Shown: piece by piece, positions 8,868 to 17,296 of the stretch
How the letters are laid out: each line of letters opens with the position of its first letter
Numbering within the stretch: position 1 is the first letter of the stretch
From: Desulfitibacter alkalitolerans DSM 16504
GTDB taxonomy: Bacteria; Bacillota; DSM-16504; Desulfitibacterales; Desulfitibacteraceae
Reading direction: 5' to 3'
DNA: 64,000 nt
Assembly: GCF_000620305.1 (NCBI RefSeq)
Contig: NZ_KK211100.1
Coordinates: 928,735-992,734, forward strand
Notes under the pieces: model-generated
What the model was told of the DNA's origin: nothing
Seen by the model: the letters and a program-made list of their open reading frames with translations, nothing else
Database searches by the model: none
Program-made: the position numbers and the translations under genes

Positions 8868-10787
8868 ATGTTAAGGAAACTGTATAAGATTGTGATAGTG
8901 TTAATCTTGATGTTTGCCATTGGAAGCTTTATATATGAAGTTGACCTCAGCCGAGTATCTTTTGCTCCTGACAGCTATTACTTTGAAGAGTTTGTAATTG
9001 ACGCAGAAGTTCTGCCGGATGGTTCAATGATGGTCAATGAAAAATGGGTGGTTAATTTTAATGGAACCTTTACAAGACTCTATCTGGATATACCCATAGA
9101 TGGATTTACTGAGCTAAAAAACATTCAAGTATCAGAGGCCGGCACGCCTTATACTCTCACTGAAAGGGCAGCCCATAGGCCTGCTAACCATTATGCCTAC
9201 TGGATTGATAATAACAGGTACAACATTGAATGGTATTATTCAGCCAGGAAAGAAACCCGCACCTTTAATTTAAGCTACCAGGTAATGGATTGCGTAAAGC
9301 TTCATGATGATGCAGCAGAGCTTTACTGGAAGTTCATCGGTGATGAAAACCCTGTAAAGACAAAATCCGTCACAATCAATCTTTCCCTGCCCCCAGGTTC
9401 TGACGTAAAGGATATTCGTGCATGGGGACATGGACCACTCCAGGGAGATGTAAAAATAGTCAGCTCAGAAAGGATTTTATTTACAGTTAAAAATCTTCCG
9501 CCTGAAACCTTTGTTGAAGGCCGAGTAGTGTTTCCCCTGGAGCTGATACCTGACGGCAGGGTAAAAACAGGCAGTCCTGCCCTGGCTGCAATCCTTGCAG
9601 AAGAAAAGATATGGGCAGAGCAGGCCAAAAAAGAGCGCATGATGAGCCTTTTGGAGATTGTTGGCGGCTTTTTAATAGGTGTAATAGGCCTGGCAATAAT
9701 TCTTGGAATATATGCTACATGGGGTAAAAGGCTCAAGCCTGAGCTGGCTGTAGATTATTACCGAGAGCTGCCGGGAGACTATTCTCCAGCAGAAGCAGAA
9801 GCTCTTTATAGTTTTAACAAATACAAGACTACTGCCATAGCTGCAACTCTAATGGATCTCGCGCGCCGTGATTATTTGCGACTTGAACCCACAATCCAGG
9901 ATCAAAGGGGCCTTGGAAAGCTCTTTGGAAAGAGTCAGGAGAATATAAACATCCGTCTGCTTAAAAGCATTGACAACGGCATTCTTCCCCACGAAAAGGT
10001 GCTCATTGAGTTTCTGTTCAACCAGGTAGGAGGCGGCAGCTCCCTTGTTTCATTAAATGCGTTAAATACCTATGCCAGGAAAAGACCCCAAGCTACCAGG
10101 GGTTTCTGGTCCATGTGGAAATCAAAAATTGATGAACGAACCTTGAGACTGGACTTCTTTGATAGCAGCTCTGGAAAGGCTCAAGTAGCCATGGTGCTTT
10201 TTGCTGTTGTTTTTTTCATAGGAGCCTTTATAATGATAGGTCTCAATCTTTTTTATCCTGCCATTGGCATGCTTGTCTGTCTAGCTGGTGCAATCATAGC
10301 CGGAATGAATATGAAAAGGCGCAGCCAGCATGGGGAAAACCAGTTAGCCTTATGGAAGGGGTTTAGAAGGTTTTTGAGAGACTTCTCTAATCTGGATAGG
10401 GCCACCCTGCCTCACCTGATTCTCTGGGAGCACTATCTGGTTTATGCCGTTATCCTTGGAGTAGCAAAGGAAGTCATAGCCCAGCTGCCTATTGTTTATC
10501 CTGAATTAAATGATCCCCAGACAAGATTTGGCTACAACTGGTATTACACTGGGATTGGAGGACATCTGGGAGCAAGTCAAGGCCAATTTATGGCGGGTGC
10601 AGCACTTAACAATATGGCTACCATGGCAGCCTCCATGGAAAAGACCTGGAATACAGCCTTTAGTACAGTTAATAGTGCCTTGAAATCAAGCGGCAGTTCT
10701 TCATCCTCTGGAGGTGGCGGCGGCTTCTCCAGCGGTGGCGGCGGTGGCGGCGGAGGCGGCGGAGGCGGTGGCCGGGGTGCCAGTTAA
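8868..10787 (+). CDS. DUF2207 domain membrane protein with Gly-rich tail
   Basis: This 639-residue protein starts at an ATG with AAGGAGG eight bases upstream. It has an N-terminal signal-type hydrophobic segment, then a predicted extracellular beta domain (residues about 35-230) typical of DUF2207. A transmembrane segment follows near 262-285 (GGFLIGVIGLAIILGIYAT), then a cytoplasmic helical part, two more membrane segments (about 445-485), and the conserved LPHLILWEHYLVYAVILGVA stretch. The C-terminus is a Ser/Gly tail with an almost pure run of glycines (residues 610-635), another family trait. It follows LemA by 42 bases. The glycine run is encoded by GGC/GGT repeats and ends five bases before the remnant of a toxin gene on the other strand. 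Confidence 0.85.
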   Translation: MLRKLYKIVIVLILMFAIGSFIYEVDLSRVSFAPDSYYFEEFVIDAEVLPDGSMMVNEKWVVNFNGTFTRLYLDIPIDGFTELKNIQVSEAGTPYTLTERAAHRPANHYAYWIDNNRYNIEWYYSARKETRTFNLSYQVMDCVKLHDDAAELYWKFIGDENPVKTKSVTINLSLPPGSDVKDIRAWGHGPLQGDVKIVSSERILFTVKNLPPETFVEGRVVFPLELIPDGRVKTGSPALAAILAEEKIWAEQAKKERMMSLLEIVGGFLIGVIGLAIILGIYATWGKRLKPELAVDYYRELPGDYSPAEAEALYSFNKYKTTAIAATLMDLARRDYLRLEPTIQDQRGLGKLFGKSQENINIRLLKSIDNGILPHEKVLIEFLFNQVGGGSSLVSLNALNTYARKRPQATRGFWSMWKSKIDERTLRLDFFDSSSGKAQVAMVLFAVVFFIGAFIMIGLNLFYPAIGMLVCLAGAIIAGMNMKRRSQHGENQLALWKGFRRFLRDFSNLDRATLPHLILWEHYLVYAVILGVAKEVIAQLPIVYPELNDPQTRFGYNWYYTGIGGHLGASQGQFMAGAALNNMATMAASMEKTWNTAFSTVNSALKSSGSSSSSGGGGGFSSGGGGGGGGGGGGGRGAS

Positions 10788-10910
10788 AACCTGTAAGTCA
10801 TTACCTTCTTTTATATTGGCTATAACTAGTGCAGGTCTTTTTTTAGATTGAGATAAATCCGAAAAGGGAAAAGGCACAACCAAAATATCTCCCTTTATAG
10901 ATCTTTCCAT
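10788..10910 (-). pseudogene. MazF/PemK-type toxin, 5' remnant only
   Basis: From an ATG at 10910 the frame reads SIKGDILVVPFPFSDLS and KKRPALVIANIKEGNDLQ, the N-terminal third of a MazF/PemK endoribonuclease (usual length about 110 residues). Similarity stops after roughly 41 codons; the frame then runs backwards through the glycine tail of the DUF2207 gene, giving an artificial Ala/Thr-rich end. The catalytic core beyond the first strands is missing, so the toxin is inactive. Its ATG overlaps the stop of an antitoxin remnant (GCATGG ... TAA), the normal arrangement of such modules. Confidence 0.7.
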
Positions 10911-11055
10911 GCCTCTTCCTCCTCGGGTTTAAGCCAATCTTTCGCCAAACTTTTTTCACTTGCTAATGTTATGTCATTTGCTTTTAAATCATTATTTTTT
11001 TCCTTTATATTCTATAAAGTCTAATAAAATCTATTAAGTCTGCTACTTCCTTTAT
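10895..11055 (-). pseudogene. Decayed antitoxin gene paired with the MazF remnant
   Basis: One frame, stop at 10895, reads ITLASEKSLAKDWLKPEEEE followed by AWKDL, the typical C-terminus of antitoxins partnered with MazF-like toxins (SLAKDWL-PEE-AW). It has no start codon and meets a stop codon just upstream. An adjacent frame carries KEVADLIDFIRLYRI, which fits the middle of the same antitoxin, so a frameshift separates the two parts and the N-terminus is lost. The upstream end overlaps the stop of the flavin-binding gene at 11052. Confidence 0.6.
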
Positions 11056-11426
11056 TCTTTACATATTATCGGCAGGACCTCGTCTACATTAAAAGTGACC
11101 AAAAATAGGTTTTCCTTTGTGGCATCATAAGCATTATTTCTACGGCGAAGCATGAATAGCTGCTCACTATTTTTTTCTTCACGTATCTTGGTTAAGTATA
11201 GGCGCTTGCCCATATAACCAGGAGAATTCTCCAAAAAAAGGTAGCATGCTTTAGGATTCTTTGAAACATTATGATAAGACAAGCGATCCCTCATAATAAA
11301 GGCAACTGTTTCATCATCGAAAACATGGGGTGTAGCATAAACAGCAGCATCCACCACCCCATTTTCATCAGCAGTGGATAAGATACCAACGCCCTTGGCT
11401 TCCTCGAAATATTCTTTTAAAGACAT
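11052..11426 (-). CDS. Pyridoxamine 5'-phosphate oxidase-like flavin-binding protein
   Basis: This 124-residue protein has the split-barrel fold of the FMN-binding pyridoxamine phosphate oxidase superfamily: GILSTADENGVVDAAVY, VAFIMRDRLSYHNVSKNP and ACYLFLENSPGYMGKRLYL correspond to the flavin-contacting strands. It is shorter than true PdxH (about 210 residues) and lacks its pyridoxal-binding C-terminus, so it is more likely a general FMN-dependent reductase or stress protein. AAGGAG precedes the ATG. It stands alone between a decayed toxin module and ferritin. The substrate cannot be told from sequence. Confidence 0.8.
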   Translation of the reverse strand: MSLKEYFEEAKGVGILSTADENGVVDAAVYATPHVFDDETVAFIMRDRLSYHNVSKNPKACYLFLENSPGYMGKRLYLTKIREEKNSEQLFMLRRRNNAYDATKENLFLVTFNVDEVLPIICKE

Positions 11427-11512
11427 GTTCCCTTTCGCTCCTTATTTAATCTCAAGATTTTAAACTTTTCTTAGTGGATATTTATTTAATACTTTGCAAG
11501 ATTCTAGAATGG

Positions 11513-12007
11513 TTATTCTAGGGTCCTATTGCCCAATTGATTGTCTAAATTCAAAAGTGCACTTATATTATCTTTAATCATTTCCAATTTCTTTACTATA
11601 CTGTTCATTGTGGCTTCTTCTTCAACCTGCTCTTCGATAAACCACTGGAGGAATGTCATGGCTGAATAATTTTTTTCTTCCACTGCAATATCCATGAGCA
11701 GGTGGATACGCCTGGTCACAAATTGTTCATGTTCATGGGCAGTTTTAAATACTGCCTGCACTGATTCATATTCATTTTGCGGCTTGTCCATTGCCCTTAT
11801 CTCTATTCTGCCATCCTTGTCGTTGATAAAGTTAAAAAACTTTAGGGCATGCTGCCTTTCCTCCTCTGCCTGGACCATGAAAAACTTGGCAAAACCGTCA
11901 AGGTTTTGGTCAAACAGGTAGCCAGCCATTGCTAAATAAATATTTGCTGAATAGAGTTCAAGCTTGATCTGTTCGTTAAATTCATCTAGTAATCTTACAG
12001 ATAACAT
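11513..12007 (-). CDS. Ferritin (non-haem iron storage)
   Basis: I start this 164-residue protein at the ATG at 12007, nine bases after AAGGAG; an upstream in-frame ATG lacks a ribosome site and would add a Lys/Thr stretch. The ferroxidase ligands are in place: E in LELYSANIYLAMAGYL, the EE-x-x-H motif in FFMVQAEEERQHALKF, and the later E in FLQWFIEEQVEEE. Length and motifs match bacterial non-haem ferritin, a 24-subunit cage storing Fe(III). With the iron-type importer at 3.4-6.8 kb it gives the window an iron-handling theme. No iron-box operator was recognised upstream. Confidence 0.92.
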   Translation of the reverse strand: MLSVRLLDEFNEQIKLELYSANIYLAMAGYLFDQNLDGFAKFFMVQAEEERQHALKFFNFINDKDGRIEIRAMDKPQNEYESVQAVFKTAHEHEQFVTRRIHLLMDIAVEEKNYSAMTFLQWFIEEQVEEEATMNSIVKKLEMIKDNISALLNLDNQLGNRTLE

Positions 12008-12200
12008 GAAATCACTCCTTCTTGTTTTTTTAGTTTTTTTAGTTTTTTGCAGTTCAAAATGATTCTTTCCTAATCTTAAAGCCATTATTACATTTTAAGT
12101 AAAATATGTACAAGGATATTTCTATAAATAGATTACCATATTAAGTAAGGTTTAGATTTAAAGATTCTATGAAGTTTTACTGCAGCCTGGCTGAAAACAA

Positions 12201-12238
12201 AAGGCAAGTTCAAGATGTTATGCATTTGAACTTGCCTT
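12201..12238 (-). terminator. Terminator of the hydrogenase operon
   Basis: A perfect 13-base stem (AAGGCAAGTTCAA / TTGAACTTGCCTT) with a 12-base loop lies just past the hydA stop. On the minus strand it is followed by CCTTTTGTTTT. No plus-strand gene needs it. Confidence 0.8.
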
Positions 12239-12245
12239 ATAATTT

Positions 12246-14054
12246 TTACTCCCTTGTGTGCAGGTATGGGTATTCTCCCCTGGGGATATAGGTGGTGTGA
12301 AGATATTTTTTGGCAGCCTCGGATAAAGGCTTTCCTAAAAACTCATTATAAATCTGCTGGATTCGGGGGTTTTGGTGGGATTGGCGGATTTTACTGCCCC
12401 TGTCAATATTGTACAAGGCATCAGCCCGGTTATGGCGATAATCCAGGGATATGGCCTTGTGGTCCCTTCCACCTAGAATTGGCTGCCCGCCCCCTCCCAC
12501 ACAGCCGCCGGGACAGGCCATTACTTCCATGTAGTCAAATGTCTTTTCGCCCTTTTTGTGCATGTCCAGGGCCTTTTTGGCATTTCCTGTACCATGGGCA
12601 ATGGCAATGGTAATGGTCTTTTCTCCTAAAGTAACCCTTCCGTACTTTAATCCCCTTTGACCCCTGGCATCATTGTAGTCTGGCACCTTCATCTCTTCTC
12701 CGGTAATGAAATAATGGGCAGTACGCACTGCAGCCTCAAGGACTCCTCCTGTGGCTCCAAAGATAACTCCTGCACCGCTGTGCTGATCAAAAGGCTCATC
12801 ATACTCCATGTCGTCAAGCTGGGCAAAGTTAATGCCCACACTACGTATCATCCTTGCCAGCTCCCGGGTGGTTAATACAAAATCAACATTTTGGTATTCT
12901 CCAGTTCCCATTTCTGGTCTTGCTGCTTCATATTTTTTTGCAGTACAGGGCATGATAGCCACATTGATAATTTTATCAGGATTGATCCCATATTTTTGGG
13001 CATACCAGGACTTTGATAGGGAGCCAAACATCTCCATGGGTGATTTGCAGGAGGAGAGGTTTGGCAGGAATTCCGGATAGAAGTGCTCTGCAAATTTTAC
13101 CCAGCCTGGACAGCATGATGAAAGCAGGGGAAGCTTCTCAGGCTCATGCAGGATTCTTTCTACCAGTTCACTGCCCTCTTCAATAATTGTCAGGTCTGCA
13201 GTGACATCAGTGGCAAAGACCCTGTGAAAGCCCAGCTGTTTAAGGGCTGCCACCATCTTTCCTCCTACAAAGGTTCCAACAGGCATGCCAAAGTCATCTC
13301 CCAGGGTAACCTGAATTGAGGGAGCCGTCTGCACCATTACATGCTTATCTGGAGCAGATAGAGCATCCCATACATCTCCGATGCTTTCCTTCTCGGTCAG
13401 GGATGCAGTTGGACAGGCAATGACACACTGGCCGCACATGATACAGCTTACCTCAATTAAGTCCTTTTTAAAGGCAGGGGCAATAACAGTATCCAGGCCG
13501 CGGTTGAGGGCTGAATAAACATAGCATTCTTGAATTTTATTGCAGATGGCTTCACATCTTCTGCATTTAATACACTTGTTGTAATCCCTTTGAATGGCTG
13601 GATTATTAACATGGAACCCCTGGTCATACATTTCTCCTGTAAAGGGAATATCCCTGACTAAAAGTGTATCGGCAAGGTTTTGCAGTTCACAGTTTAAATT
13701 CCGAAGGCATGTGGTGCATTCTCTATGGTGATTTGACAACAGCAGGGATACTGCTGTTTTTCTGGCGCGCCTTACCCTTGGGGTATTTGTTGCAACTTTC
13801 AAGCCTTCTCTTACGGGATACACACATGAAGGCTGCAGATTTCTTGCGCCCTCAACCTCCACCACACAGAGCCGGCAGCTGCCAATTTCATTTATGTCTT
13901 TTAGGTAGCAGATACTTGGAACATCAATGTGGTGCAGCCGGGCTGCTTCCAGCACAGACATTCCCTTTGGCACCTGATAATCCTTGCCGTCAATATTGAT
14001 TGTCACAGCCTCGTGCTTTAGCTGTTGTTCTTGCTTTTCTCTGATATTTTCCAT
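12246..14054 (-). CDS. hydA: [FeFe] hydrogenase catalytic subunit
   Basis: This 602-residue protein starts at the ATG (14054) nine bases after AAGGGA. In order it has an N-terminal [2Fe-2S] domain (CYLKDINEIGSCRLCVVEVEG, with the later C in SCVYP), the His-ligated cluster (HHRECTTCLRNLNC), and two [4Fe-4S] ferredoxin motifs (CIKCRRCEAIC, CIMCGQCVIACP). The H-cluster domain follows with L1 LLSSCCPGW, L2 MPCTAKKYE and L3 EVMACPGGCVGGGGQP. All ligands of the H-cluster are present. With the two genes before it, it forms the HydABC-type NAD-linked hydrogenase, which in this subunit set is known to bifurcate electrons between NADH and ferredoxin. Maturases (HydE/F/G) are not in the window. Confidence 0.96.
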   Translation of the reverse strand: MENIREKQEQQLKHEAVTINIDGKDYQVPKGMSVLEAARLHHIDVPSICYLKDINEIGSCRLCVVEVEGARNLQPSCVYPVREGLKVATNTPRVRRARKTAVSLLLSNHHRECTTCLRNLNCELQNLADTLLVRDIPFTGEMYDQGFHVNNPAIQRDYNKCIKCRRCEAICNKIQECYVYSALNRGLDTVIAPAFKKDLIEVSCIMCGQCVIACPTASLTEKESIGDVWDALSAPDKHVMVQTAPSIQVTLGDDFGMPVGTFVGGKMVAALKQLGFHRVFATDVTADLTIIEEGSELVERILHEPEKLPLLSSCCPGWVKFAEHFYPEFLPNLSSCKSPMEMFGSLSKSWYAQKYGINPDKIINVAIMPCTAKKYEAARPEMGTGEYQNVDFVLTTRELARMIRSVGINFAQLDDMEYDEPFDQHSGAGVIFGATGGVLEAAVRTAHYFITGEEMKVPDYNDARGQRGLKYGRVTLGEKTITIAIAHGTGNAKKALDMHKKGEKTFDYMEVMACPGGCVGGGGQPILGGRDHKAISLDYRHNRADALYNIDRGSKIRQSHQNPRIQQIYNEFLGKPLSEAAKKYLHTTYIPRGEYPYLHTRE

Positions 14055-14068
14055 GGATTTATCCCTTC

Positions 14069-15973
14069 TTATCTTTTGTAAATTGCGTCTGTCGGGCACT
14101 TGGATATACAGGCCCCGCATTTAATGCAGATATCCTGATGTATATGATAGGGAGGTTTTTTTCTTTCCCCTGTTATGGCACTTACCGGGCAAATTTTTGC
14201 ACAGATATTGCAGGCAATGCATTTTGTATCGCTTATTACCACCTGCAGGAGGGCATTGCAGACCCCTGCAGGACACCTCTTTTCCTTGATATGTGCCTGG
14301 AATTCTTCTCTAAAATATTTAAGGGCACTTAAAACAGGGTTGGGCGCTGTTTGTCCCAGACCGCACAGAGAGGAATCCTTCACATCATGGCAAAGGTCTT
14401 CTAGTATCTGCAGGTCCTTTTCATCAGCTTTTCCCTGGGTAATCTTTTCTAGAAGCTCTAATATTCTTTTAGTCCCTATACTGCAGGGAACACATTTGCC
14501 GCAGGATTCATCCTGGGCAAATTCAAGGTAAAACCGTGCAATGTCCACCATGCAGTCAGTTTCATCCATGACAATCAGTCCTCCGGAGCCCATCATGGAG
14601 CCTATGTCTGTTAAGGACTTGAAGTCAATTTTCGTATCCAGCAGTGCTTCAGGAATGCAGCCCCCAGATGGTCCTCCTGTTTGCACAGCTTTAAAGGCTT
14701 TTCCATCTGGTATGCCCATTCCAATTTCATAAATTACAGTTCTCAAGGTGGTTCCCATGGGAACTTCAATAAGGCCAGTGTTGTTAATTTGACCGGCTAG
14801 AGCAAAAACCTTTGTTCCCTTGCTGTCCTCTGTTCCCATGCTGGCATACCAATCTGCCCCCTTTTGCAGGATAATTGGAATGTTGGCGTAGGTCTCCACA
14901 TTATTGTTCAATGTGGGCCTCTCCCAGAGTCCTGATTCTACAGGAAAGGGAGGCCTTGGCCTTGGTTCTCCTCTTAAACCCATGACAGATTGAATCAGTG
15001 CAGTTTCCTCTCCACATACAAAGGCCCCTGCACCAAGGCGAATATCCAGGTTAAAGTCAAAGCCTGAATTTAAAATATTTTTGCCAAGAAAACCTGCCCT
15101 TTTGGCCTGTGTAATGGCTGTTTCCAGCCGTTCCACGGCAACAGGGTATTCAGCCCGAATATATACATATCCTTGATCGGCACCTATGCAGTAGCCTGCA
15201 ATAATCATGGCTTCAAGAACACTATGGGGGTCACCTTCTAATATGGAGCGATCCATGAAGGCACCTGGATCCCCCTCGTCTGCATTGCAGAGAACATATT
15301 TCTGTCCTTTATAGCCTGCAGTATACTCCCATTTCAAGCCTGTTAAAAATCCACCGCCACCGCGTCCTCGAAGGCCGGAATTTTTTACTTCATTTATAAT
15401 GGCTTTGGGGTCTCTTTTTTCTGTTAAAATATCTGCCAGGACAGAATATCCATCCAGTGCTATGTATTCATGTATATCCTCGGGATTAATAACCCCACAA
15501 TTTCTCAGAGCTATACGCATCTGGTGATTGAAAAAATCCAGTTCTTCCAGTGTCCTTTGGACCTTACCATCTTGAGTTGTACAAAGGAATTTGTCATAAA
15601 TCTCTTTTTTTTGAATATGGGCTTCCAAAAGGTAATCCACGTCATCGGGATCAACCTTGCAGTAGAAGGTTCGGTCAGGGTGAACAACAATAATGGGTCC
15701 CAGCTCACAAAATCCAAAGCAGCCTGTTTTAAACAGCTTTATATCATCCTGTAAGTGCCGTTTCTTTATCTCTCTTTCAAGTTTCTTTTGGACCAGTAAG
15801 CTTTTTGAGGCAATGCAGCCTGTCCCCGAGCAGACTAACATGTGATACTTGCCAATTTCCTTTTCTGCAGCATTTCCCATGGTGTGTTCCTTGAAACGAA
15901 TTTTAATACCTTCATAGGTTTTTTTCTTAAGTTCCTGCAGCTTCTCTTTATTTTCTATTTTAATGTTTTTCAT
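14069..15973 (-). CDS. hydB: NuoF-like flavoprotein subunit of the bifurcating hydrogenase
   Basis: This 634-residue subunit starts at the ATG at 15973, five bases after GGTGGAG; the GTG two codons upstream overlaps the ribosome site. It has a thioredoxin-like [2Fe-2S] N-terminus (VCSGTGCIASKS and CFGFCELGP), then the NuoF core with the FMN loop GLRGRGGGGFLTGLKWE and the NADH/FMN region NADEGDPGAFMDR. The NuoF [4Fe-4S] site (SCGKCVPCSIGT and later C) and two C-terminal [4Fe-4S] motifs (CIACNICAKICP, CIKCGACISKCP) follow. This is the NAD-binding, electron-splitting subunit. It lies between hydC and hydA with short gaps, in one operon. Confidence 0.95.
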   Translation of the reverse strand: MKNIKIENKEKLQELKKKTYEGIKIRFKEHTMGNAAEKEIGKYHMLVCSGTGCIASKSLLVQKKLEREIKKRHLQDDIKLFKTGCFGFCELGPIIVVHPDRTFYCKVDPDDVDYLLEAHIQKKEIYDKFLCTTQDGKVQRTLEELDFFNHQMRIALRNCGVINPEDIHEYIALDGYSVLADILTEKRDPKAIINEVKNSGLRGRGGGGFLTGLKWEYTAGYKGQKYVLCNADEGDPGAFMDRSILEGDPHSVLEAMIIAGYCIGADQGYVYIRAEYPVAVERLETAITQAKRAGFLGKNILNSGFDFNLDIRLGAGAFVCGEETALIQSVMGLRGEPRPRPPFPVESGLWERPTLNNNVETYANIPIILQKGADWYASMGTEDSKGTKVFALAGQINNTGLIEVPMGTTLRTVIYEIGMGIPDGKAFKAVQTGGPSGGCIPEALLDTKIDFKSLTDIGSMMGSGGLIVMDETDCMVDIARFYLEFAQDESCGKCVPCSIGTKRILELLEKITQGKADEKDLQILEDLCHDVKDSSLCGLGQTAPNPVLSALKYFREEFQAHIKEKRCPAGVCNALLQVVISDTKCIACNICAKICPVSAITGERKKPPYHIHQDICIKCGACISKCPTDAIYKR

Positions 15974-15985
15974 ATTCACTCCACC

Positions 15986-16498
15986 CTAATTCCTGAGCCC
16001 AGTCTGTCTGGACTCCTTGGTATATTGATATAGAATGCTTGGGATGTCTGCAGGGCTCAGCCTTCCATGAACATTTTCATTGATGGTAATGACAGGTGCC
16101 AGGCCGCATGCACCAATACATCTAGTTGCTTTTAAGGTAAACATTTTATCCACAGATGTTTCCCCCACATCTATGGCCAGTTCTTCTTTAATAGCATTTA
16201 ATATTTCTTGAGCTCCCTTTACATAACATGCAGTCCCCATACAAACCCCAATGACATATTTGCCCCTGGGTTCTTGCGAAAATAAAGAATAAAAGCTGAC
16301 TACACCATTTATGGTTGATATGGGCAGCTTGAGTTCCTTAGCTATGTAGGATTGTACATCTGCAGGCAGATAACCAAAAATGTTCTGGGCTTCCTGCAGG
16401 ATACGAATCAACATGCCCGCTTCAACATTGTACCTGGCAATGACCTTGTCTAACTTTTGAAATTTTTGTTTATCATTTTCCCTGATTAATATTTCCAT
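15986..16498 (-). CDS. hydC: NuoE-like [2Fe-2S] subunit of the bifurcating hydrogenase
   Basis: This 170-residue thioredoxin-like subunit has four cysteines for a [2Fe-2S] cluster (CMGTACYVKGA and later CIGACGLAP). The N-terminal helical domain (LIRILQEAQNIFGYLPADVQ) is typical of the 24-kDa NuoE family. AAAAAGGGG precedes the ATG. It is the first gene of the hydCBA operon, 12 bases before hydB, and would pass electrons between HydB and HydA. Confidence 0.94.
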   Translation of the reverse strand: MEILIRENDKQKFQKLDKVIARYNVEAGMLIRILQEAQNIFGYLPADVQSYIAKELKLPISTINGVVSFYSLFSQEPRGKYVIGVCMGTACYVKGAQEILNAIKEELAIDVGETSVDKMFTLKATRCIGACGLAPVITINENVHGRLSPADIPSILYQYTKESRQTGLRN

Positions 16499-16573
16499 AT
16501 AAACCCCTTTTTGAAAAAGTCTCCTGGTAATTGTTAATTCAGTTTATTGTTTTCAATCAAAACAATAAATATT

Positions 16574-16626
16574 CATCTAACCAGGGGGACGGTTCTTCTG
16601 GTTGCTCTGGTTGCTCTGGTTAGATG
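16574..16626. repeat. REP-like inverted repeat (GGGGACGGTTCTT type)
   Basis: The 11-base ends CATCTAACCAG (16574-16584) and CTGGTTAGATG (16616-16626) are perfect inverted copies. They flank GGGGACGGTTCTT and a direct repeat of TCTGGTTGC. Motifs of this kind are scattered between genes of many Clostridia. It lies between hydC and the terminator of the CBS gene. Confidence 0.55.
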
Positions 16627-16630
16627 AAAA

Positions 16631-16669
16631 AACAAGCCCAAAAAAGTTTTAACCTTTCTTGGGCTTGTT
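16631..16669 (-). terminator. Terminator after the CBS-domain gene
   Basis: An 11-base stem AACAAGCCCAA / TTGGGCTTGTT, followed on the minus strand by six T residues, lies just downstream of the CBS gene stop. Confidence 0.85.
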
Positions 16670-16692
16670 TTACAATCCTGGTCATATTAATT

Positions 16693-17148
16693 TTATTTAC
16701 CGGGGTACAAGTAAGCCATGATGTCCCGCCTGGAAACAATGCCTGCTAGTTTTCCTTCCTCATTGACAACAGGCAATCTTTTTATTTTATGATCCATCAT
16801 GAGCGTTGCAGCATGCTCTATGGTATCATCTGGGCGTACCGTGATAATTTTTTTGCTCATGAGTTCACCAGCTTTTTGGGACATGGCCCGTTTTATTTCA
16901 TCAATAAATTTTTTAGGATTGCCTAAATAGATTAGACCTCCTAACAAAGCCAGGGCAGGCGGTGCCTTGATACGAGATGCACGTCGAATCAGATCACCTT
17001 CGGTAACAATGCCCACCAGGTTTCCCTCTGAATTCAAAACAGGTAAACCGCTAAATTTATGCTCCATGAGCAAATTGGCACATATTTCCACAGTATCTTC
17101 AGTGCTAACAGTAATTACCTGTGTTGTCATTATATCTTTAACCAACAT
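16693..17148 (-). CDS. Tandem CBS-domain protein
   Basis: This 151-residue protein consists of two CBS domains, each with the family pattern: VKDIMTTQVITVSTEDTVEI to GNLVGIVTEGDLIRRA (residues 3-55) and ELMSKKIITVRPDDTIEHA to GKLAGIVSRRDIMAYL (92-147). GGAGG lies nine bases before the ATG. Stand-alone CBS pairs bind adenine nucleotides and act as energy sensors, usually by binding a partner protein. It has its own terminator and is not in the hydrogenase operon, so the partner is unknown. Confidence 0.93.
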   Translation of the reverse strand: MLVKDIMTTQVITVSTEDTVEICANLLMEHKFSGLPVLNSEGNLVGIVTEGDLIRRASRIKAPPALALLGGLIYLGNPKKFIDEIKRAMSQKAGELMSKKIITVRPDDTIEHAATLMMDHKIKRLPVVNEEGKLAGIVSRRDIMAYLYPGK

Positions 17149-17296
17149 TTAAAGTCACCTCCTAGGTTTTTTAAATAATAATTCGACATTGAAATCCAGT
17201 TACCTTTATGCTGGCTTGCTAATTTACATCAGCAAGTGTTCATTTTAGTATTATGGTATAATGTTAATTAATTATTTAACATGGGAAAGGAACCCT

